64,000 bases of DNA from Muribaculaceae bacterium (GCA_017553785.1 JAFZKD010000119.1:1-64000), one strand, 5' to 3'. Counted from the stretch's first letter, positions 26,788-36,257 are shown. A program made the numbers and translations. The notes: generated by a model from the sequence alone, not told the origin.

Positions 26788-29664
26788 CTATGCTCCAGCA
26801 AGAAGTTTGTCGATCAGTGCGGTCAAGTCATCGATGTTCACCTTGCCGTCACCATCCACATCAGCACCAGGATTACCGCTGGTGTTGCCTGACAGTAGCA
26901 TGTCGATGAGCGCTGTCACGTCATCGATGTTCACCTTGCCGTCGCCGTCAATATCGCCTGCTGTGATGGAACTGATGGCGACATTATCCACCGCGAAGTA
27001 ATCTCCAGTAGGATGAATGCTGCCGTCCTTGGTGTAACTCCACGTCAGCGTATGTGTGCCTGCAGGAATCTCAACAGTGTAGGTTTCCCAGTTATTCTGT
27101 TTTGCGCCATAGACGAATTTGTTTGTTCCGTCAATCGAGAACACGCACTGGTCATACATTGTTGACGAGCCTTCACCCCATGCCTTGAAATCAAAGGTCA
27201 GTGTGGTCTTCTTGGAAACGCTGACCGTGGCGGTCAATATTGAAGAGCTGCTGTGAACACCTGCATTGCCGGACTGAGCATAGGTCCTGCCGTTATCGGA
27301 CATTACGGTCCACGGGTAATCGGTGCTTGTCGAGAAACTGATATTACCTCCCGAGACATTCAATGCTTCGTCAATAGTGACTATACCCACTATATTGGTG
27401 AAGTTCTTCCAGCCGTACGCATTCTTGTATGCCGTCAGCGATGAACTGGGAACCATCAGTATTGCATTGCTATAGGTCGAACTTTTAAAGGCACTTGTGT
27501 AATCTATCGTGGGCGGCGTTTTAGCCAGACAAGTCACACTGGTCAACGGACTGTCGAAACCATAGGTGCCGATTGATGTCACACCCTTGCCTATAACCAC
27601 TGATGACAACGTGTTGCAATCACCAAAAGCGTTATACTCGATTGATTCCACATTGTCAGGGATGGTTACACTGGTCATTTTGTGACAATACCTGAAGGCA
27701 TGCTGACCAATGGATTTCACATTGCTGCCGATAGTGACCTTCGTCAGATTGGGACTTGACTGGAACGCATTATTGTCAATTCCTGTCACCTTGTAGGTCA
27801 CACCGCTATAGGTAACAGTGGCAGGAATGGTGATTGTACTGGCACTGTAACTGCCATAGCCCGTGTCCCTGTAGGTCACGCTTGCGGTGTTTGTACCAGT
27901 CTTCTTATAGTAGAGTCCATCCACATAGAAGTCAAAAGTGGTAATAGCCTCAATATTATTGAACTCACCCCAATAAGTATGTGAACGATAGGCGCTTATT
28001 GAACCACCGGGCACAACCAGGGTGACATCATCCAATGTATACTCACCAGTATAATCATCGTAATAGTAATGAACGAAAGTGTCAGAATATATAGTAGGAG
28101 GTGTCGTAGCGCGGCATTCCACATAGGTCGGCATTGTCCTGTAGAAGGCTCCGTCTTCAATCTCTGTCACACCTTTGCCTATTACGATGCTTTTCAATTC
28201 TGGGCAGAAGCTGAAACACCACCCCAAATAAGTAACTTTATCGGGAATGACAATGCTTTGCAGCCCTGTGTGACTGAATGCTTCATCACCGATGACCTCA
28301 AGGGAGTTGGGAAGTGTAACATCTGACAGTTCCGAACATTGGCAAAACGCCGCTACTCCAATTGTAGTGAGCGAATTACCAAAGGTCACACTTGATAAGC
28401 TTGAACAAAATTCAAATGCCCTTTCGCCTATTTCAGTCACGGAATTACCCATGGTGACACTTCTCAAGCTTGACTGCGTAAATGCGTTTTTGCCAATGTA
28501 GGTGACATTGTTAGTAATTGTCACCTCCGTGACATTTTCACCCGCAAAAGCCATTTCACCAATGCCTTTCACAGTATAGGTCGTTCCACCGTAAGTGACC
28601 GTGCCAGGAATACTGATTTCACCACTATAGTTGGCACCGGGGACGGCCTCGTCTTCACTTCCAGAAGCAACCACTTCAACTGTTGTGGCACTGGTCTTGG
28701 CATAAACAAGCCCATTGACCACAAAATCATAATGCCTTGAAGCAATAATTGTTGGGAAATTCTTCCAGTAGTTTGCCTGTTTGTAGCATAACACAGCCCA
28801 CGGTGTGGGTACCCACAGCTTGATGCCACTGTTGTTGAGCGTTGAGTAGAAAACATCGGCCTCCAATGTGGGAGGATTGACAGCCTCGCTGATCACGGTA
28901 GTCAACTTACTATTATAAGCGAACGCAAAACCTTCTATTGTGGTCAAATTAGATGGCAGAGTCACCTTTGTCAAATTGCTATAAACGAATGCTCCATGAG
29001 CAATAAAAGTCACCGTGGATGGTACAGTATAGCTTGTTCCGCTCTTAGCTGCGGGATAGGCGAGACACTTTGTCTTTGCCTTGTTAAACAGAACGCCATC
29101 TTTTGATGAGAAATAGGCGTTTGAGCTATTCACATTGATAGCAGTCAATGATGAGCAAGAATAAAACGGATTCTCGCCCATTGTCTGCACCGATGAGGGG
29201 ATTGTTACTGAAGTCAAGCCAGTGCCATTGAATGCACGCCAACCAATATTTACCAGTGTAGTGGGTAATGTGATTGACTTTATGCCGGAACAATAGCAGA
29301 AAGCTGCACTACCGATATTCTTCACATTGCCAAGGGACACTGAGGTTAATCCTGTGCAATCATAGAACGCATAGCCACCGATAGTTTCCACATTGGAGCC
29401 GATGGTCATGGAGGTAATTTTGGAACATCTGATGAAAGCTTCCGAACCAATCTCTGTTACCTTATATCCATTGGCATAATCGGGAATGGAATAGTTGCCG
29501 GATGGCGACGCAACGACATGACCAACAACCTTGGCCGTGGTTGAACTCGTGATGACAAACTGAAGATTGTTATAGGTGAAATCATAATCAACGGCGCTGG
29601 CGGATAGAGTCGTTGACAAATACACCACGAGGACGAGCAATTTAAGTAATAGTGATTTTTTCAT
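26788..29664 (-). CDS. BspA-like leucine-rich-repeat surface protein with C-terminal dockerin-like module
   Basis: 958 residues. A signal peptide (MKKSLLLKLLVLVVYLSTTLSASA) is followed by three blocks, each opening with a YDFxYNGLxY-type strand and then BspA/LRR_5 units (VTEIGSEAFIRCSKITSMTIGSNVETIGGYAF). A jelly-roll-like domain (about 785-890) comes next. The last 60 residues are two calcium loops, GDIDGDGKVNIDDVTALIDMLLSG and DVDGDGKVNIDDLTALIDKLL. There is no T9SS sorting domain after it. BspA-type LRR proteins mediate adhesion in oral and gut Bacteroidetes; function here is inferred. Single-gene unit with a good terminator. Confidence 0.88.
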   Translation of the reverse strand: MKKSLLLKLLVLVVYLSTTLSASAVDYDFTYNNLQFVITSSTTAKVVGHVVASPSGNYSIPDYANGYKVTEIGSEAFIRCSKITSMTIGSNVETIGGYAFYDCTGLTSVSLGNVKNIGSAAFCYCSGIKSITLPTTLVNIGWRAFNGTGLTSVTIPSSVQTMGENPFYSCSSLTAINVNSSNAYFSSKDGVLFNKAKTKCLAYPAAKSGTSYTVPSTVTFIAHGAFVYSNLTKVTLPSNLTTIEGFAFAYNSKLTTVISEAVNPPTLEADVFYSTLNNSGIKLWVPTPWAVLCYKQANYWKNFPTIIASRHYDFVVNGLVYAKTSATTVEVVASGSEDEAVPGANYSGEISIPGTVTYGGTTYTVKGIGEMAFAGENVTEVTITNNVTYIGKNAFTQSSLRSVTMGNSVTEIGERAFEFCSSLSSVTFGNSLTTIGVAAFCQCSELSDVTLPNSLEVIGDEAFSHTGLQSIVIPDKVTYLGWCFSFCPELKSIVIGKGVTEIEDGAFYRTMPTYVECRATTPPTIYSDTFVHYYYDDYTGEYTLDDVTLVVPGGSISAYRSHTYWGEFNNIEAITTFDFYVDGLYYKKTGTNTASVTYRDTGYGSYSASTITIPATVTYSGVTYKVTGIDNNAFQSSPNLTKVTIGSNVKSIGQHAFRYCHKMTSVTIPDNVESIEYNAFGDCNTLSSVVIGKGVTSIGTYGFDSPLTSVTCLAKTPPTIDYTSAFKSSTYSNAILMVPSSSLTAYKNAYGWKNFTNIVGIVTIDEALNVSGGNISFSTSTDYPWTVMSDNGRTYAQSGNAGVHSSSSILTATVSVSKKTTLTFDFKAWGEGSSTMYDQCVFSIDGTNKFVYGAKQNNWETYTVEIPAGTHTLTWSYTKDGSIHPTGDYFAVDNVAISSITAGDIDGDGKVNIDDVTALIDMLLSGNTSGNPGADVDGDGKVNIDDLTALIDKLLAGA

Positions 29665-29908
29665 AAGCGTGAAAGATGCCTCATGAGTCCCCTACATTCG
29701 GCTTTAAAAATAAATTTCAAGAAGCGCGAGGACTAAGTTGATCGGCAAGAACAACGCGCCTCAGGGTTAATTTCATCAAGTCTAAAAGTTTAAACCTTGC
29801 AAATAAACAACTTTTTATTGAGAAAAACAAGAATAAACATGTGTTTTTTGGGGGAAACAGGCTGAATGTTTTTGTTAAACGAATTCTTTGATGTCGAAGA
29901 CGATGATA
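29665..29908 (-). other. 244-nt spacer between BspA gene and the methyltransferase gene
   Basis: No gene is supported here. It holds the leader of the BspA gene (minus strand) with AT-rich sequence; a CAAATAAA near 29808 is a one-mismatch reverse -7 box. No clear terminator for the methyltransferase operon is seen. Confidence 0.35.
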
Positions 29909-30625
29909 TTACTTGCGGGTGATGCGGGCGAGGTAGTCGTAATGGTCACCACGGGAAACGATCTCTACCTTGAAGCCATGGGCCTCGGCCTGTTCACTCA
30001 GCGTTTCGGGATCGATAAAAAGCCAGGGGAACGGGGAACCCTTGATTCCCTTATATTGCATCCAGTAGTTCAGTTCCCCGTAATAACCGTCCACGCCCGT
30101 GAGGTCGATGAAACCGTCCTCGTCCTCAAAGATGTAACAGATGTCACTGGAATCACACAACAGTTGCCCACCAGGAGTAAGCAAGTAATCCAATTGCATG
30201 AAAAATGCCGGCATACGGCTCAGCGTCCCCACAATGCCAATGCCGTTCATCAACATCAGGATTGTGTCAAAATGACCGTCAAGCGTGAAGAAATCCTGCA
30301 CACGCGAGTCTTTCACACCTCGCTCGCGCATGGTCTCCACTGCCAGGGGTGAGATGTCAATAGCCATGACGGTCTTCCCCATCTCCTGTAAAGCCAGCGA
30401 ATGGCAACCGGCACCCGCCCCGACATCGAGAATCAACCCACTTGCCAGTCGCAACGCTTCCTGTTCAACAGCAGGCATTTCATCACAGGAGCGAAAAAGT
30501 GTCTTGACGGGAATCTCATCCTCGTCAAACGACTGCGAGAACACACGCAACCGCGCCGCACTGCCATTCTTGTAATAGTCGGCAATGGCTTGTCCCATCG
30601 GATCTTTATTCAATGGTAGCGCCAT
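29909..30625 (-). CDS. Class I SAM-dependent methyltransferase
   Basis: 238 residues. The SAM-binding motif I is LILDVGAGAGCHSLALQEMG, with AIDISPLAVETMRERG as motif II and a downstream TILMLMNGIGIVG segment. The substrate is unknown. It is the last gene of a tight three-gene operon (3-nt gap from the gene at 30629), with the PNPOx-like gene leading. Confidence 0.88.
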   Translation of the reverse strand: MALPLNKDPMGQAIADYYKNGSAARLRVFSQSFDEDEIPVKTLFRSCDEMPAVEQEALRLASGLILDVGAGAGCHSLALQEMGKTVMAIDISPLAVETMRERGVKDSRVQDFFTLDGHFDTILMLMNGIGIVGTLSRMPAFFMQLDYLLTPGGQLLCDSSDICYIFEDEDGFIDLTGVDGYYGELNYWMQYKGIKGSPFPWLFIDPETLSEQAEAHGFKVEIVSRGDHYDYLARITRK

Positions 30626-30628
30626 AGA

Positions 30629-31159
30629 CTATTCATTTTTCACCATGTGATACCCCATTGCCTTGAGTTGCACGGCCATACCCATCTGATACATCACTTG
30701 CAGGCAGGCGACATAGGCCCTGAAGGCGTCGGCGGTGCCTGGCTCAACATCCAGGGCGAAGAGGGTGCGCTTCACGCGTTCGGCACAATCCCCCACAAGT
30801 TCCTGCATCGACTCGGCGGCGTCACCATGCAGGTCAAGCACTTCGTCCATGATATACTCGTCCAGGTTGTCATATCCCCTCTTGTCACGCAGTGGCGTGT
30901 ACAGGTCCTGGACATCGGCATAGCGAACCCAATCCACGTCCCAGTATTTGGCAACTGCCATGGCAACAAACATCATCCACCCGAGCGAGGCGACGGGATA
31001 GTTGGCAAACTCCCGCACACCGTCAGGAAGGTAAGCCTCGGCAATAGCAGGCCACTTCTCTTCCACATCGGGACACTCGGGCAGTCGCTCGTCAACCTTG
31101 TCACGCTGCACGAGGTAGCAGTGCAGGTCCTCGAGCAGATCAGCAGCAAACTTCTCCAT
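30629..31159 (-). CDS. Conserved-looking protein of unknown function
   Basis: 176 residues, acidic, helical and without a signal peptide. I do not recognise the family. Visible features are an acidic start (DLLEDLHCYLVQRDKVDERLPECPDVEEKWPAIAEAYLPDG), a hydrophobic middle (GWMMFVAMAVAKYWDVDW) and helices to the end. It sits 1 nt from the gene before it and 3 nt from the gene after it, so it is translated with a PNPOx-like protein and a methyltransferase. Confidence 0.7.
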   Translation of the reverse strand: MEKFAADLLEDLHCYLVQRDKVDERLPECPDVEEKWPAIAEAYLPDGVREFANYPVASLGWMMFVAMAVAKYWDVDWVRYADVQDLYTPLRDKRGYDNLDEYIMDEVLDLHGDAAESMQELVGDCAERVKRTLFALDVEPGTADAFRAYVACLQVMYQMGMAVQLKAMGYHMVKNE

Positions 31160-31160
31160 T

Positions 31161-31565
31161 TCAGAATTTCACTCTTCTTTCAGGGTCAGAGTAAGAGAAG
31201 AAACGTGCCTCGCCATCGGTAATGTACAGGGCCGCCATGTTGTCGTCGGCCTGATAGAACTGCTTGAGTTCGGGATTCTGGTCGAGGATGAACTGCTTCA
31301 TCACTTTGTCATCGTCATTCACCAGCTTGCCGCTCACGCGAATCCACTCGGCCCCGTTGGCCTTGGTGGCGCTCACCTCAAACTTGGGATTTACCACTAG
31401 CTGCTTGAACACATCCTTGTTCTTGGCGGTCATGAAGTAGAGGCGGCCGTTATAAATCTCACTCACGCCAAAAGGGCGCACCCTGGCATTGTCGCCATCG
31501 ACCGTGGCGAGATAAAATACCTTGCACTCGGCCAGATAATCCTTGATTTCTTGTAAAATATCCAT
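31161..31565 (-). CDS. Pyridoxamine 5'-phosphate oxidase-like flavin-binding protein
   Basis: 134 residues with a split-barrel FMN-binding fold: FYLATVDGDNARVRPFGVSEIYNGRLYFMTAKNKDVFKQL, then FEVSATKANGAEWIRVSGKLV. This belongs with general stress/NimA-like PNPOx proteins, which bind FMN, F420 or heme, rather than with true PdxH. I use the ATG at 31565 (MDILQEI); two codons upstream only a TTG is available. Leads the three-gene operon. Confidence 0.85.
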   Translation of the reverse strand: MDILQEIKDYLAECKVFYLATVDGDNARVRPFGVSEIYNGRLYFMTAKNKDVFKQLVVNPKFEVSATKANGAEWIRVSGKLVNDDDKVMKQFILDQNPELKQFYQADDNMAALYITDGEARFFSYSDPERRVKF

Positions 31566-31600
31566 AAACAATATCTAAATCTATTTTTGGGGAAATAATC

Positions 31601-32368
31601 TTATTCTAATCTGATGCGGACGGGACGAATGGGTTCCCCATTGGATCGGCTAACGAAGTCCAAGTCTGGGCCACTTGAACTGAAGTCCAGAGTGAAGACG
31701 ACGTCAGGATTGCCGGCTGCGAGCGTACGAGACCAATAGAAGCCCCATTTGGTGGTGTAAGTCGAATCATGATAACGTGTGCCGGTAACAGGCAAGAACA
31801 TCGTGTTCCCATTGGGACCAGTCACCAGTTGACCGTTCACGCCGTTGACCGATGTCCATGTCCAAGTGCAATTATTGATCAGTTCTTCTACTTGGATCCT
31901 GCTGGGAAGACACCAATTCTGTCCCCAAATCATATAGGCGGCGTCATCCTCAGGATCCAAATAATCCTTGTTATCAACAGTACCATAAGTGTCCACTGTG
32001 CAGTATTTTGTAATTGAGCGGTCGGTGCCGTTGCACCACTTGTAGGTCTCCCAGTCATAGTAATCCTTGGTTTCAAGTTCTCCCCAAGAGAAGTAGTCTC
32101 CACATTCCTCGGGGCTGTTGGCACCCACGTTCATCGTCGCCCACAGTGTGCCGCTGGGCAGGCCAAGGTCAACCCACTCGTGCTCATCGGGAGGGGTAAC
32201 GGGTTCATCTCCCCAAGTTCCTGTCAACAAGTAATCAATGAGAGCCGTGACATCCGAAATACTGACTTGACCGTCTTGATTCACATCACCACGCTCATAC
32301 TGCACGCCTGCGGTGAACGAGGCCAGCATCAACAATAACGCGATTAGTAAAGAAGTAGCTTTTTTCAT
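31601..32368 (-). CDS. Small surface protein: N-terminal dockerin-like unit plus FISUMP-type domain
   Basis: 255 residues. After a signal peptide (MKKATSLLIALLLMLASFTAG) comes a single calcium-loop unit (GDVNQDGQVSISDVTALIDYLLTG), then a Pro-rich linker and a domain opening EWVDLGLPSGTLWATMNVGA and SPEECGDYFSWGE. That domain is common in Bacteroidales surface proteins and resembles the Fibrobacter succinogenes major paralogous domain. It is unusual that the dockerin-like unit is N-terminal. Function unknown. A -7 box TATCTTTG is at 32417-32424 on the minus strand. Confidence 0.82.
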   Translation of the reverse strand: MKKATSLLIALLLMLASFTAGVQYERGDVNQDGQVSISDVTALIDYLLTGTWGDEPVTPPDEHEWVDLGLPSGTLWATMNVGANSPEECGDYFSWGELETKDYYDWETYKWCNGTDRSITKYCTVDTYGTVDNKDYLDPEDDAAYMIWGQNWCLPSRIQVEELINNCTWTWTSVNGVNGQLVTGPNGNTMFLPVTGTRYHDSTYTTKWGFYWSRTLAAGNPDVVFTLDFSSSGPDLDFVSRSNGEPIRPVRIRLE

Positions 32369-32509
32369 ATCACATCTATTTTTTAAAGGTTGGACACATA
32401 ATTATTGATTCTCCTGCAAAGATACAACATATTATCCGTTTTCATGCCACAAAACACCGTTTTTTAGGGGTTGCTGCTTTTTGACATGGTGGAAGAATTT
32501 GGAAGGTTG

Positions 32510-32517
32510 TAATTTTG
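32510..32517 (+). promoter_or_regulatory. -7 box before the phage-derived cassette
   Basis: TAATTTTG is a perfect TAnnTTTG. The nearest TTTG upstream (32480-32483) is 26 nt away, longer than ideal, so the promoter is only probable. Confidence 0.4.
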
Positions 32518-32555
32518 CGGCGTCAACAATGACACGGAATATTTTTGAACCTTAT

Positions 32556-33974
32556 ATGATTATCATGAAAACACCAACAACCATCGAACAACACTCCCGT
32601 GTGCTAAGGGCCGCCTACCAGGCATGGATGAATGCCGCAGGGCTCAGACAGGCGCGGTTAAGGAACAAGCGGTTCACTTACGGCGACCAGTGGGGCGACC
32701 TGGTGAAAGACAGCCAGGGACGCACGATGACCGAGGGCGAACACCTCGCCAGTCAAGGCTGCGAAAGCATCACCAACAATCTGATACGACAGTTGGTCAA
32801 GACCATCGTGGGTCGGTTCAGGAATCAGTACATCAAGTATGATGATGAGACGCCGCTGGCACAGGTCTCACAAGCCAACGAACTCGACGAACTCGACAGT
32901 CGGGCTTTGGAAGAGTTCTTGATATCAGGATGCTGTATCCAGCGCATTGACACCTGCCATGAGCCAGGAGAGCATGAGCACGTCAGGGTGGACAATGTCA
33001 ATGTGAACAAGCTGTTTGTCAACACCTTGGGAGATACCCGCGCCTGGGACTGTGAACTCATTGGCCAGTTGCATGACTTGAATATTGCCCAACTGCTGCG
33101 CCGGATAGCGCGCGGCAACCAGCGTAAGGCGGCATGGGTGAGGCGCTTGTACACCGACATGGCCGACAACCGTATTACCGACTTCACTTCAAGGCTGGGG
33201 GCTGACTCACAACTGGGGAGCGACTTCTGGCACGCCAGCGACGGCAAGTGCCGTGCTATCGAGGTCTGGACGCTCGAGAGTCGCGAAGTCATCGTCTGCC
33301 ACAACCGCCACGAAGGAAAACTCACCGTTGAGCCTGCCAGCGCATGGCAACGCATGAAAAACAAGCCCGAAATCTCTACCCAATGGGACATCGCCACAGT
33401 GTGGCATTGCCGATGGTTCACCCCTATGGGCGACCTGTTGGACGAATATGACTCACCCTGGGAGCATGGCAGCCATCCGTTCATCATCAAACTGTATCCG
33501 CTCACCGACGGAGAAGTGCACGCGGTCATAGAGGACATCATAGACACCCAAAAACATGTTAACCGCATGATCTCACTGTTGGACCAAGTGATGCGCTCAA
33601 GCGCCAAGGGAGTACTCCTGTTTCCCGAGACGGCATTGCCCGATGGATGGACCTGGGAAGATGCCAAACGATGCTGGTCGAGCGCTAACGGCCTGTTGCC
33701 TTATAACCCACGCTACGGCGAAGCCAAACCCGAGCAGATCAGTGCGAACAACAGCAACTTCGGCGCATATCAGATGATTGAGCTGCAGATGAAATTGTTT
33801 GAGGAAATCAGTGGCGTGAGCGGCGCCTTGCAGGGCAGGAATCCGACAGTTGACAGCGCTAATGCCTATCAGTTGCAGAGCGAGAACGCCAATATCGCGT
33901 TGAGCGATGTGTTTGACACATTTGAAGCGTTCCGTCGCCAGCGAGACCGCAAAATCGCTGCCATCATACACTAA
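32556..33974 (+). CDS. Phage portal-like protein
   Basis: About 472 residues from ATG 32556 (an ATG at 32565 is equally good; the frame is open to 32481 but that part overlaps the promoter region). The C-terminal half is the recognisable part: EDIIDTQKHVNRMISLLDQVM, then ALPDGWTWEDAKRCWSSANGLLPYNP, NNSNFGAYQMIELQMKLFEEISGVSGALQG and DSANAYQLQSENANIALSDVFDTFEAF. This resembles portal proteins of tailed phages, including crAss-like ones. A portal forms the ring through which DNA enters and leaves a capsid. It stops soon after DRKIAAIIH, so the extreme C terminus may be short. It heads a four-gene plus-strand cassette set between minus-strand host genes, without terminase, protease or tail genes. 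Confidence 0.72.
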   Translation: MIIMKTPTTIEQHSRVLRAAYQAWMNAAGLRQARLRNKRFTYGDQWGDLVKDSQGRTMTEGEHLASQGCESITNNLIRQLVKTIVGRFRNQYIKYDDETPLAQVSQANELDELDSRALEEFLISGCCIQRIDTCHEPGEHEHVRVDNVNVNKLFVNTLGDTRAWDCELIGQLHDLNIAQLLRRIARGNQRKAAWVRRLYTDMADNRITDFTSRLGADSQLGSDFWHASDGKCRAIEVWTLESREVIVCHNRHEGKLTVEPASAWQRMKNKPEISTQWDIATVWHCRWFTPMGDLLDEYDSPWEHGSHPFIIKLYPLTDGEVHAVIEDIIDTQKHVNRMISLLDQVMRSSAKGVLLFPETALPDGWTWEDAKRCWSSANGLLPYNPRYGEAKPEQISANNSNFGAYQMIELQMKLFEEISGVSGALQGRNPTVDSANAYQLQSENANIALSDVFDTFEAFRRQRDRKIAAIIH

Positions 33975-34007
33975 CAAGTTGTTATTCACATTAAATCATT
34001 GACAAAA

Positions 34008-34340
34008 ATGGAAGAAAAGAAAACCGAACGCCAGGAACCCGAGAGTTCACCTAGCCTCAACGAGCGCATCAGCGCCATGGGACTTGACGAGCAGACAGCC
34101 CGTCAACTTGAATCACTCACAGCAGGTATTGACCCCAGTAACGTCACTACCGAGTTGCTCACCACTCTAGCCCAAGGGGTAACCCACGACAACGATGTGG
34201 AGAACGCCGACGCGGCAGGCTACCTGAGAGGCCGCAACGAGAAAATCGAGGCTGTGCTGCATCCCCAGCCCGACTCACCTGATGAGAGCGAGTCCATCCC
34301 CGTGTTTCCACGTTACTGCCGGCGCAGCGTGTGGGACTGA
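34008..34340 (+). CDS. Small acidic protein in the phage-derived cassette
   Basis: About 110 residues from ATG 34008 (a TTG at 33999 is in frame). It is rich in Glu, Asp, Ser and Pro, with a predicted helix (SLNERISAMGLDEQTARQLESLTAG) and a disordered tail. No homolog is recognised. Its place between portal and capsid genes is where scaffold or head-maturation proteins usually lie, so a scaffold-type role is a guess from position. Spacing to the portal stop is 33 nt. Confidence 0.6.
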   Translation: MEEKKTERQEPESSPSLNERISAMGLDEQTARQLESLTAGIDPSNVTTELLTTLAQGVTHDNDVENADAAGYLRGRNEKIEAVLHPQPDSPDESESIPVFPRYCRRSVWD

Positions 34341-34422
34341 ACTGAGCCAACACTTTGATTAATGGTCCGAGACCAACATCTGTAAACTTTTATTTTTTCT
34401 TTAACTTTAAACTATTAAAAAC

Positions 34423-35829
34423 ATGAAATTCAACAAGTTTTTCAAGGCTGTTCGCTGGATGCGCAGCCACAAGAAGTTAATCATCTTCGCCATCATTGTT
34501 ATTCTCATCGCTATTCTCGCCTCGTGCATGGGCAACAGCGATCCTAACACTGCACTTGCCGTGGGCGCACTGATTGCAGGCATCGAGAACGGCAAGCACG
34601 TTGTAAACGGCCCGCTCACGACCGACCTGACGAACGAAGGCTCTCCCGAACTGCTACTGAATGAGATCGATCAGCAAATCGTGAAAATCCGCCCCATGTC
34701 CACGCCTATCGACCAAATTTCGCGCTATGCGGGTAGCAAACACGCCAACAGCATGGTCGTGGATTACTACAGCGTTGACACCAAACCCACCCAAACCAAG
34801 CTGGTAGGCGATGTAGCCGAGACCGAAGAGGTTGACGGTGAGGATAGTCCCAGCATCACCATCCAAACCCTGAATGACGAGATCTTTGACCCCACCGACA
34901 CCATCCTTGTCCAGGGCGTGTCGGGTTACAGCAGCAATGGCGCCGAAGAAGACAGTCAGGAGCTGATGCTCTACGTCATGAGCCGCACCAACGACGGCAT
35001 CACGGTGAAAGCTGTCAACGGCCCTACAGTGGACGGCGTGCCCAACTGTTTCCCCAATATTCCCAGCGGCGTCAATCTGGTGAGAATGGGACGTGCCGCC
35101 AGCGAGCTTGACGTGCAGTCGCCTCAGTTCGAGGCCTTGCCTACTAAGAGCCGGAACCTTTGCCAGATTTTCAAGATGCAGGTCGAGCAATCCACCCTGC
35201 AACGCCTTGCCAACAAGGAAGTGGGCTGGACCATGACCGACCAGGAGGAAGCAGCCATCTATGACATGCGCTTGGGCATGGAGAAGTCGTTCCTCTTTGG
35301 AGCTCCGCGCAAACTGTGGGACAACAACAAGAAGGAATATGTCTATTTCACCGGCGGCATCTGGAATCAGGCGGGTAAGACAGCGTATGTGGAGTCGTCA
35401 ACTGAGTTCAACGCCGATAAGATGGTGGAACTGATGCGTCAGGCCTTCACCGGAAACGCGGGCAGCAAACGCAAAATCCTCATCGGCGGCAGCGGACTCA
35501 TCAGCCGCATCAGCAAGCTTGATTATTCGCGCATCATCACCGCAGGGCAGCATGTGAGCAAGTGGGGCATCGATTTCACCGAGTTGCGCAGCAAGTTCGG
35601 TTGTCTCTACCTGTTGCTGAGCGAAGTGTTTGACGAGGTGGGCATGGAGGATGACGGTATCATCATTGATCCCGAGTATATCCAGAAGTACACCCACATC
35701 CCGTTCAGCACCGAGCAGCTCAACTTGAAGAAAAGCGGCGTGCGCAACGTTGACGCGCTGGTGATGACCGAGGCCTCGTGCCTGGTATTGCGTTACCCCA
35801 AGGCGCACCTGCGTGTCAGGACCCGATGA
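34423..35829 (+). CDS. SU10/DUF5309-like major capsid protein with a lipoprotein-like N terminus
   Basis: 468 residues. From about residue 60 it looks like an SU10-type (DUF5309-like) major capsid protein: NGPLTTDLTNEGSPELLLNEIDQQIVKIRPM, KHANSMVVDYYSVDTKP, then NLCQIFKMQVEQSTLQRLANKE, EEAAIYDMRLGMEKSFLFG, KILIGGSGLISRISK and an HK97-fold-like end. Unusually, the first 40 residues form a basic start (KFFKAVRWMRSHKK), a strongly hydrophobic run (LIIFAIIVILIAIL) and LASC, a textbook lipobox. A plain membrane anchor is the alternative. The 82-nt spacer upstream ends in an AT-rich leader typical of translated Bacteroidetes genes, which supports this start over an internal ATG at 34528. Stop overlaps the M15 gene start by 4 nt. 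Confidence 0.68.
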   Translation: MKFNKFFKAVRWMRSHKKLIIFAIIVILIAILASCMGNSDPNTALAVGALIAGIENGKHVVNGPLTTDLTNEGSPELLLNEIDQQIVKIRPMSTPIDQISRYAGSKHANSMVVDYYSVDTKPTQTKLVGDVAETEEVDGEDSPSITIQTLNDEIFDPTDTILVQGVSGYSSNGAEEDSQELMLYVMSRTNDGITVKAVNGPTVDGVPNCFPNIPSGVNLVRMGRAASELDVQSPQFEALPTKSRNLCQIFKMQVEQSTLQRLANKEVGWTMTDQEEAAIYDMRLGMEKSFLFGAPRKLWDNNKKEYVYFTGGIWNQAGKTAYVESSTEFNADKMVELMRQAFTGNAGSKRKILIGGSGLISRISKLDYSRIITAGQHVSKWGIDFTELRSKFGCLYLLLSEVFDEVGMEDDGIIIDPEYIQKYTHIPFSTEQLNLKKSGVRNVDALVMTEASCLVLRYPKAHLRVRTR

Positions 35830-36224
35830 AGCATTTCACGCTCAAGGAGCTCATCCGGTCGGCGACCGCTCAACGGCTAGGCATCAACAACACGCCGCCG
35901 GCCAGCGCTGTTAAGGCACTGCACGCACTGGTGGACAATGTGCTGGACCCGTTGAGGGATGCATGGGGCGGGCCCATCTGGGTCAATAGCGGATACCGCT
36001 GCGCTGAACTGAACAGACTTGTGGGCGGAACACCCTATAGCCAACACCAGAAAGGTGAGGCTGCCGACATCACCGTGGGATCCCGAAGCGCAAACCGCAG
36101 ACTGCTGGCCTTGATCAAGCGCCTCGACCTGCCTGTGGACCAATGCATCGACGAGAAAGGGTGCCGCTGGATCCATGTGAGCCACCGTAAAGGCCGCAAC
36201 CGCCGCCTGTACATGAAATTTTAG
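35826..36224 (+). CDS. M15-family peptidoglycan peptidase (phage-type)
   Basis: 132 residues from ATG 35826. The zinc-site pattern of M15 D-Ala-D-Ala peptidases is present: SGYRCAELNRLVGGTPYSQHQKGEAADI (Ser-x-His-x3-Gly-x-Ala-x-Asp) and WIHVSH. No signal peptide. In phages this class acts as endolysin or cuts cell wall during entry. Its start overlaps the capsid gene stop by ATGA, so the two are translationally coupled. The frame is open upstream to 35778 inside the capsid gene, but that part is not conserved. Confidence 0.88.
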   Translation: MKHFTLKELIRSATAQRLGINNTPPASAVKALHALVDNVLDPLRDAWGGPIWVNSGYRCAELNRLVGGTPYSQHQKGEAADITVGSRSANRRLLALIKRLDLPVDQCIDEKGCRWIHVSHRKGRNRRLYMKF

Positions 36225-36257
36225 TTGACATTCAACTAAAACTGATTAGTGATTAGT

